From contig DHIR01000272.1 in NCBI GenBank assembly GCA_002403905.1, positions 445 through 7,194 of the forward strand: a stretch of DNA of 6,750 bases, in the 5' to 3' direction. The notes under the pieces were generated by a model that ran no database searches, was not told where the DNA came from, and was given only the letters and a program-made list of their open reading frames with translations. Below are positions 1-4,970 of this stretch, piece by piece. Each line of letters begins with the position of its first letter. The first letter of the stretch is position 1. Source of the stretch: Mucilaginibacter sp. UBA4741. GTDB taxonomy: Bacteria > Bacteroidota > Bacteroidia > Sphingobacteriales > Sphingobacteriaceae. A program made the position numbers and the translations under genes.

Positions 1-1578
1 ACCTGGAGCGAACTGACACCTTGCAATGCGCATTTCAGGGAGCTGGCAGAATCGGTGAAAAGAGGAGTACTGGAAGCAGGTGGCTTCCCGGTAGAATTTC
101 CTGTTATGTCATTGGGAGAAACGCTGATGAAACCTACAGCCATGCTATACCGCAATTTGGCTAGTATGGATGTAGAAGAATCTATCAGGGCCAATCCACT
201 TGATGGCGTTGTATTGCTATGTGGTTGCGATAAAACCACGCCATCATTGGTAATGGGTGCCGCCAGTGTAAACCTGCCAACTATTGTTGTATCAGGCGGC
301 CCAATGTTAACCGGCCGCTATGAAGGAAACCATATTGGTACCAGTGATGTGTGGCGCTATCATGATGCTATACGCGCCGGAAAAATACAGGAAGATGAAT
401 TGGTTAGCATTGAAGCTGCTATGTGCCGCAGTCAGGGACATTGTGCCGTAATGGGCACAGCTTCATCTATGGCTTGCATGGTAGAATCATTAGGATTATC
501 ATTACCCGCTAACGCGGCTATACCTGCGGCAGATTCCCGTAGAAAAGTGCTTGCACAACTTTCGGGCCTGCGCATTGTAGAAATGGTTAGGGAGGATTTG
601 AAACTATCAGATATACTTACCCGCCAGGCTTTTGAAAATTCGATTATGGTAAATGCGGCTATAGGCGGCTCAACCAATTTTGTGATACATCTTTTAGCTA
701 TTGCCGGCAGGATTGGCGTTCCGCTGGAGCTACAGGATTTCGATCATTTGTCTGCTAATATTCCGCTCATCGCCAATTTGCAGCCATCGGGTAAATATTT
801 CATGGAAGACCTTTTTTATGCAGGCGGCTTGCCCGTTGTTTTAAAGGCGCTGGATCATCTGCTGCACAGGGAAGCAATAACCGTAAACGGGAAATCCATA
901 TCAGCTAATTATAACGAAGCCGTAAGTTATAATACAGATGTGCTGACAACAACTGATAAACCTTTTAACCAAATGACCGGGCTTGCCATTTTAAAAGGTA
1001 ACCTGTGCGAATCGGGAGCGGTGATCAAACCTTCGGCGGCAAGTCCCCATTTAATGCAGCACACAGGTAAAGCGGTTGTATTTGATAACATAGAAGATTT
1101 TAAGGCAAGGATTGACAGCCCGGAATTAGAAGTGGACGAAAATAGTATTTTGATATTAAAAAATGTAGGTCCAAAAGGGTACCCCGGTATGCCGGAGGTT
1201 GGTAATATGGGTATACCTAAAAAACTATTAGAAATGGGAGTTACAGACATGGTTCGCATCTCTGACGGCAGAATGAGCGGGACGGGTTTTGGAACAGTGG
1301 TATTACATGTTTCGCCCGAAGCAGCGCAAGGTGGAAATTTTGCAGTGATAGAAAATGACGATGTAATAACGCTGGATGTTGTTAACAGGTCGCTTAACGT
1401 GGCTTTAAGTGATGAAGAGCTACAGCGAAGAAGGTCTAAATTTAAGCCTTTACCCCCGTTAGCAGACAGGGGATATGTTAAATTATATATTGACCATGTT
1501 CAGCAAGCCCATTTAGGTGCAGATATGGATTATTTAGTTGGCACTTCAGGGAGTAAAATTACCCGTGATTCTCATTAA
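1..1578 (+). CDS. IlvD/EDD-family sugar-acid dehydratase (aldonate dehydratase), 5' end outside window
   Basis: This should be an Fe-S- and Mg-dependent cytoplasmic enzyme that dehydrates an aldonic acid to its 2-keto-3-deoxy acid. The frame is open from base 1, with 525 residues visible. Family members run to about 570-580 aa, so roughly 50 N-terminal residues are missing; the GTG at 55 is an internal Val, not the start. The three expected cluster cysteines are present: Cys8 in TPCNAH, Cys76 in CGCDKTTP and Cys148 in GHCAVMGTAS. Lys78 is the usual Mg-ligand lysine, and Ser426 in DGRMSGT is the expected catalytic serine. The segments GGFPVEFPV, PTAMLYRNLA and VVSGGPML resemble the L-arabinonate/D-xylonate dehydratase branch more than biosynthetic dihydroxy-acid dehydratase. 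The lactonase gene starts 7 bases downstream. From context I infer L-rhamnonate, or a stereochemically similar aldonate, as substrate. The family is sure; the substrate is not. Confidence 0.93.
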   Translation, partial: TWSELTPCNAHFRELAESVKRGVLEAGGFPVEFPVMSLGETLMKPTAMLYRNLASMDVEESIRANPLDGVVLLCGCDKTTPSLVMGAASVNLPTIVVSGGPMLTGRYEGNHIGTSDVWRYHDAIRAGKIQEDELVSIEAAMCRSQGHCAVMGTASSMACMVESLGLSLPANAAIPAADSRRKVLAQLSGLRIVEMVREDLKLSDILTRQAFENSIMVNAAIGGSTNFVIHLLAIAGRIGVPLELQDFDHLSANIPLIANLQPSGKYFMEDLFYAGGLPVVLKALDHLLHREAITVNGKSISANYNEAVSYNTDVLTTTDKPFNQMTGLAILKGNLCESGAVIKPSAASPHLMQHTGKAVVFDNIEDFKARIDSPELEVDENSILILKNVGPKGYPGMPEVGNMGIPKKLLEMGVTDMVRISDGRMSGTGFGTVVLHVSPEAAQGGNFAVIENDDVITLDVVNRSLNVALSDEELQRRRSKFKPLPPLADRGYVKLYIDHVQQAHLGADMDYLVGTSGSKITRDSH

Positions 1579-1585
1579 TAGCGAT

Positions 1586-2479
1586 ATGAGCAATAATGCC
1601 GCAATTAAAATAGAAGTTGTTGTCCCGTATCAGTGCCTATTGGGAGAAGGCCCTGTATGGGACGCTAAAACCAATGTAATATGCTGGATCGATATTTTAA
1701 AAGGAGATATTCATGAATATTCGCCCGATCGAAAAAAACATAGTACGATAACTGTTAATCAGATGGTGGGCGCTATTGCTATATGCAAAAGCGGCGGGTT
1801 CATGGGGGCGTTAAAAAACGGGTTTGGTTTTATCGACCGTAAAACCGGAACTGTAAAAATGATCGGAAACCCCGAATGGCATTTACCCGCCAATCGTTTT
1901 AATGATGGAAAATGCGACCCGGAAGGAAGGTTTTGGGCAGGAACAATGGCCTGTTCAAATGAGCATGAGGCAGGGAGCCTTTATATAATAAACAAACAAA
2001 AAATAATTAAAAAGAAAGCAGATGCCATCACTATTTCAAATGGATTGGCATGGAGCCCGGATCACCTGGTGCTTTATCATATTGATACACCGACATCCGA
2101 GGTTACATCCTTTCAATATGACAGGGTGACGGGAAATATTAGCCATAGGAAAATAGCCTTTAAAATACCCAAAGAAGATGGGTTGCCGGATGGAATGACC
2201 ATTGATAACAACGGCAACCTTTGGATAGCCCACTGGGGTGGCTGGCAGGTAAGCCGTTGGGATCCCGTAACCGGAGAGAAGCTATTCAGTTTTTCATTAC
2301 CTGTATCCAAGGTTACGTCGTGCACCTTTGGGGGTAAGGAATTGACTGACATGTATATCACCTCTGCAATGCAGGAACTAAGTGAAGATGAATTGAAAGA
2401 ACAGCCGTTGGCAGGATCACTTTTTGTGATACGGAATTGTGGTTTTAAAGGAATACCTGCAAATGAATTTGATGCTTAG
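1586..2479 (+). CDS. SMP-30/gluconolactonase/LRE-family sugar lactonase
   Basis: This is a predicted six-bladed beta-propeller lactonase that opens an aldonolactone to the aldonic acid, using a divalent metal in the cytoplasm (no signal peptide). The 297-aa product matches the usual length of about 290-300 aa. By analogy with human SMP-30, the metal ligands are Glu21 in LLGEGPVWD, Asn152 in ISNGLAWSPD and Asp202 in LPDGMTID. The substrate-contact segment RFNDGK (Arg104 and Asn106) precedes a standard FWAGTM strand. ATG 1586 is chosen because homology begins just after it. The upstream in-frame ATG at 1538 would overlap the dehydratase and add 16 unrelated residues. There is no Shine-Dalgarno sequence, as is common in Bacteroidota. 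Its place between dehydratase and diketo-acid hydrolase suggests it hydrolyses the lactone made by one of the two SDRs, plausibly L-rhamnono-lactone. The exact substrate is inferred. Confidence 0.93.
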   Translation: MSNNAAIKIEVVVPYQCLLGEGPVWDAKTNVICWIDILKGDIHEYSPDRKKHSTITVNQMVGAIAICKSGGFMGALKNGFGFIDRKTGTVKMIGNPEWHLPANRFNDGKCDPEGRFWAGTMACSNEHEAGSLYIINKQKIIKKKADAITISNGLAWSPDHLVLYHIDTPTSEVTSFQYDRVTGNISHRKIAFKIPKEDGLPDGMTIDNNGNLWIAHWGGWQVSRWDPVTGEKLFSFSLPVSKVTSCTFGGKELTDMYITSAMQELSEDELKEQPLAGSLFVIRNCGFKGIPANEFDA

Positions 2480-2491
2480 CAAATTAATTAT

Positions 2492-3344
2492 ATGAAATTA
2501 ATTCGATTTGGTGAACCGGGTAAAGAAAAACCGGGCATTTTAGATAACAATGGGAAGCGCAAAGATGTTTCCGGACTGTTTAATGACTGGGACAGAGATT
2601 GCTTTCGAAAAAATGGCTTGAATAGGATAAAAGAAGGCATAACTGATCTGGCATCCTGCGCTGATGTTGCTGAAAATGTGCGCTGGGGTTCATGTGTGGC
2701 CCGTCCGGGCAAAGTGATCTGCATTGGTTTAAACTTATTCTGACCATGCCGCTGAATCAGGTATGTCGCTTCCGCAGGAACCAATTGTGTTTCAAAAAGG
2801 AGCCAATACAGTTGTAGGTCCTTATGATAATATCATCATCCCAAGAAATAGCCAAAAAACAGATTGGGAGGTAGAATTAGGTGTAGTAATAGGTAAAGAT
2901 GCCCGTTACTTAGAATTTGTTGAAGATGCCAAAAATTATATTGCAGGTTATTGTATAGCCAACGATGTATCTGAAAGAAGTTTTCAATTAGAGCGGGGCA
3001 GCCAATGGACAAAAGGGAAATCCTGTGATAATTTTAATCCATTAGGACCATTTTTGGCAACTGCTGACGAATTAGAAAATGTACACCAGCTAACCATGTC
3101 ACTAAGTGTAAATAATATTCTTATGCAAAAAGGCAATAGCAGTTTCATGGTTTTTAATTGTTATCATATTGTACACTACCTATCTCAGTTTATGACGCTT
3201 GAAGCCGGAGACCTTATATGTACCGGTACGCCGCCCGGAGTAGGTATGGGTAAAAATCCGCCACAGTTTTTAAAAGCGGGTGATGTAGTTGAATTAAGTA
3301 TTGAGAACCTGGGAAACCAGAAACAAATATGTATAAATGCATAA
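2492..3344 (+). pseudogene. FAH-family 2,4-diketo-3-deoxy-sugar-acid hydrolase, broken by a +1 frameshift
   Basis: The family hydrolyses a C-C bond in diketo acids; in sugar pathways it splits 2,4-diketo-3-deoxy-aldonates to pyruvate plus a hydroxy acid. Bases 2492-2743 encode 83 residues ending at TGA 2741-2743. The next part reads in another frame, open without a stop from 2736 to 3344. Dropping one T at 2735/2736 joins them into a 283-aa protein of normal length, restoring the core motif GLNYSDHAAESG. In the rebuilt protein I see the His85/Glu88 dyad, metal ligands Glu126 and Glu128 (DWEVELGVVIG) and Asp158 (NDVSER), then QWTKGK and the C-terminal TGTPPGVGMGK. Translation restarting at ATG 2763 would give 193 aa with the metal site but without the His-Glu dyad. 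No other lesion is seen, so the defect is recent, a sequencing error, or recoded. It lies 12 bases after the lactonase and abuts the SDR. Confidence 0.9.
2735..2736 (+). other. Frameshift point in the FAH-family hydrolase gene
   Basis: The upstream frame reads GLN then Leu-Phe-stop, while removal of one of the two Ts here reads GLN-Tyr-Ser-Asp-His, the conserved family sequence. The shift is therefore +1 and localised to within a few bases, since residues match the family on both sides. The local run is only two Ts, so this is not a classic long-homopolymer sequencing error. Confidence 0.85.
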
Positions 3345-4103
3345 ATGGATATGAAACGATTTGAAAATCAGGTGGCTGTAATTTCAGGCGGCGCCGATGG
3401 CCTTGGCAAAGGTATAGCAGAACGCATAGCCTCAGAAGGAGGAATAGTTGCCCTGTTTGATATTAATGAAGTGTTGCTGAAAAAAACTGTTGATGGACTT
3501 ATTACAAAAGGCGCTGCAGCTATAGGTTATACTGTCGACATTTCATCTGAGGATGATGTGCAGGAAGCTATTCAACACGTTGAAAATAAATTTGGCCGGA
3601 TTGATATTATGGTTAATGCTGCCGGTATTGTTGGCCCAACCAACACCAGGATAACAGATTATCACCTGGCTGATTTTGACAAGATATACAACATCAACCT
3701 CAGGGGGGCATTTCTGATGACTAAATATGCCGTTAAAGCGATGGAGAAAAAAAACTACGGGCGTATCCTGTTATTTTCATCAATGGCCGGTAAAGATGGC
3801 AACCCGTTTATGGCTGGCTATACATCAATGAAGGCCGGGGTTATCGGTTTGGTTAAAGGCATTGGTAAAGAATATGCGCAAACCGGCATAACGGTAAACG
3901 GCCTTGCGCCGGCTGTTATTAAAACCGCAATGAATGCGGATACCGCCCCTGAACAAATGAAATACATGCTTGATAAAATACCCATGAAGCGTTTAGGGAC
4001 GGTAGAAGAGGTTGCTGCTATTGCGGCCTGGATAGTATCTAAAGAGTCAAGTTTTTCTACCGGGTTTGTATTTGACATTTCTGGAGGCAGGGCTACATAT
4101 TAA
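3345..4103 (+). CDS. SDR-family oxidoreductase, probable 2-keto-3-deoxy-aldonate 4-dehydrogenase
   Basis: This is a classical short-chain dehydrogenase of 252 aa with a Rossmann fold. Visible motifs are the cofactor loop SGGADGLGKG (residues 14-23), Asp39 at the end of beta-2 (FDIN), which favours NAD over NADP, Asp65, NAAG at 91-94, and a full tetrad of Asn118, Ser146, Tyr159 and Lys163. The first ATG directly follows the hydrolase TAA with no spacer, suggesting translational coupling. A second ATG at 3351 (MKRFENQ) would remove only two residues and is an equally plausible start. In known L-rhamnose and L-fucose diketo pathways an SDR oxidises C4 of the 2-keto-3-deoxy acid, and its product is the substrate of the FAH-family hydrolase. 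Adjacency to that hydrolase is why I assign this step here. The roles of the two SDRs could be swapped. Confidence 0.92.
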   Translation: MDMKRFENQVAVISGGADGLGKGIAERIASEGGIVALFDINEVLLKKTVDGLITKGAAAIGYTVDISSEDDVQEAIQHVENKFGRIDIMVNAAGIVGPTNTRITDYHLADFDKIYNINLRGAFLMTKYAVKAMEKKNYGRILLFSSMAGKDGNPFMAGYTSMKAGVIGLVKGIGKEYAQTGITVNGLAPAVIKTAMNADTAPEQMKYMLDKIPMKRLGTVEEVAAIAAWIVSKESSFSTGFVFDISGGRATY

Positions 4104-4114
4104 TAATATAGATA

Positions 4115-4870
4115 ATGATGAGAGAAAAGATCATTGTATTGGGCGGATCTTCGGGTATAGGTAAAGCAACTGCCGTGCGCTTTGCAATGGAAGGATGGCG
4201 GGTTTTGGTTGCCGCGCTAAATATAAATGAATGTACAGCCACAGTTAATCAATTGAAGGGAGAAGGACATGCTGCCTGCGGAGTTGATGTGCGAAACTAT
4301 ACTGATCTGGAAAAATTAGCGGAAAAGGTTAAAGAGGTGTTTGGCAAATATGATGTATTGGTTAATTGCGTTGGCATTTCAGAGTGTACGCCGATAATTG
4401 ATTCTGATTTTTCTGACTGGGATAACTCTGTACAAGTAATGATGTATGGCTCGGTAAAGGCCTGTAAGTTATTAGTACCCTTATTAAAAGATAACGGCCG
4501 TATTATCCAGTTAACCTCCATTCACTATTGCAGGGTAGCATACGGAAGTTCTGCGTATGGGATGGCAAAGGCCGCTATTACCCAGTTTACCCGCTCCCTG
4601 GCCATTGAACTGGCACCCAGGAATATTTTAGCCAATACAATTGCGCCGGGTTTTGTAAACACTCCTATGTCTGTTAAAGCTGATGGTAAAAATGAGCTTG
4701 ATTCGGCTTGGTTTAAAAGTAATTACATCGATGCCGGCCGGCTTCCCTTAAAAAGAGCAGCCACTCCCGCAGAGATAGCCGGGGTTGCTTGGTTTTTAGC
4801 CGGACCGGATGCTTCGTACATAACAGGCTCTGTGATAACTGTTGATGGGGGACTAACCATCACATTTTAA
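4115..4870 (+). CDS. SDR-family oxidoreductase with atypical cofactor and tetrad residues, possible sugar 1-dehydrogenase
   Basis: This is a 251-aa short-chain dehydrogenase. The glycine motif GGSSGIGKA (10-18), N84-C-V-G87, Ser135, Tyr148 and Lys152 (YGMAK), APGFVNTPMS and the C-terminal VDGG identify the family. Three positions are unusual: Leu9 replaces the Thr/Ser before the glycine motif, Ala34 stands where NAD-specific members have Asp (VAALN rather than VADLN), and Met109 occupies the place of the tetrad Asn. The missing Asp would allow NADP or dual cofactor use. Two adjacent ATGs (4115 and 4118) can start it, 11 bases after the first SDR, in an A/T-rich context without a Shine-Dalgarno sequence. 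Since the first SDR fits the 4-dehydrogenase step, I infer that this one oxidises the free sugar, perhaps L-rhamnose, to its lactone. The family is firm; the role is tentative. Confidence 0.9.
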   Translation: MMREKIIVLGGSSGIGKATAVRFAMEGWRVLVAALNINECTATVNQLKGEGHAACGVDVRNYTDLEKLAEKVKEVFGKYDVLVNCVGISECTPIIDSDFSDWDNSVQVMMYGSVKACKLLVPLLKDNGRIIQLTSIHYCRVAYGSSAYGMAKAAITQFTRSLAIELAPRNILANTIAPGFVNTPMSVKADGKNELDSAWFKSNYIDAGRLPLKRAATPAEIAGVAWFLAGPDASYITGSVITVDGGLTITF

Positions 4871-4970
4871 TTTTATGAATCATTTTAATGTTTATCATCG
4901 CACTTATAAAGCTGGCCCCGTGGCAAAACAATGTGGACAAAGCCGGCAAGCCAATCAACCTATATTAAAA
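4871..4970 (+). other. Junction between the catabolic operon and the GH78 gene
   Basis: These 100 bases are the only sizeable gap in the window. I see no Bacteroidota-type -33/-7 promoter pair. I also see no convincing terminator: the best stem pairs 4911-4916 with 4942-4947 through one G-U pair across a long loop, with no T-tract after it. An ATG at 4875 is in frame with the rhamnosidase and the stretch has no stop, so it could encode a 32-residue extension, but that would bury the signal peptide. The glycosidase is probably co-transcribed with the genes before it. Confidence 0.4.

Noticed and set aside
55..57. GTG as the start of the dehydratase
   Set aside because: The same frame is open back to base 1 and encodes conserved family residues, including the first Fe-S cysteine (TPCNAH), so the GTG is an internal Val and the gene starts before the window.
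927..1259. Minus-strand open frame inside the dehydratase gene
   Set aside because: It lies wholly within a strongly conserved plus-strand gene and encodes no recognisable motif. The other minus-strand frames (for example 432-677, 2113-2361, 2488-2784, 3818-4078, 4955-5245 and 6293-6734) are rejected for the same reason.
1538..1540. ATG as the start of the lactonase
   Set aside because: It lies inside the dehydratase gene and adds residues without family similarity. ATG 1586 leaves a short spacer and the expected protein length.
1..1578. Biosynthetic dihydroxy-acid dehydratase (ilvD) of branched-chain amino acid synthesis
   Set aside because: No ilv or leu genes are nearby, and the PVEFPV, TAMLYRNLA and GGPML segments together with lactonase/FAH/SDR neighbours fit the sugar-acid branch of the family.
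2728..2734. TTTAAAC, in the phase of a canonical -1 slippery heptamer, just before the premature stop
   Set aside because: A -1 slip here would enter a frame continuing Leu-Ile-Leu-Thr-Met and never reach the FAH frame, which needs +1 (or -2). The match is therefore probably chance.
4911..4947. Possible rho-independent terminator after the second SDR
   Set aside because: The stem is only six pairs with one G-U, the loop is about 25 bases, and no T-run follows.
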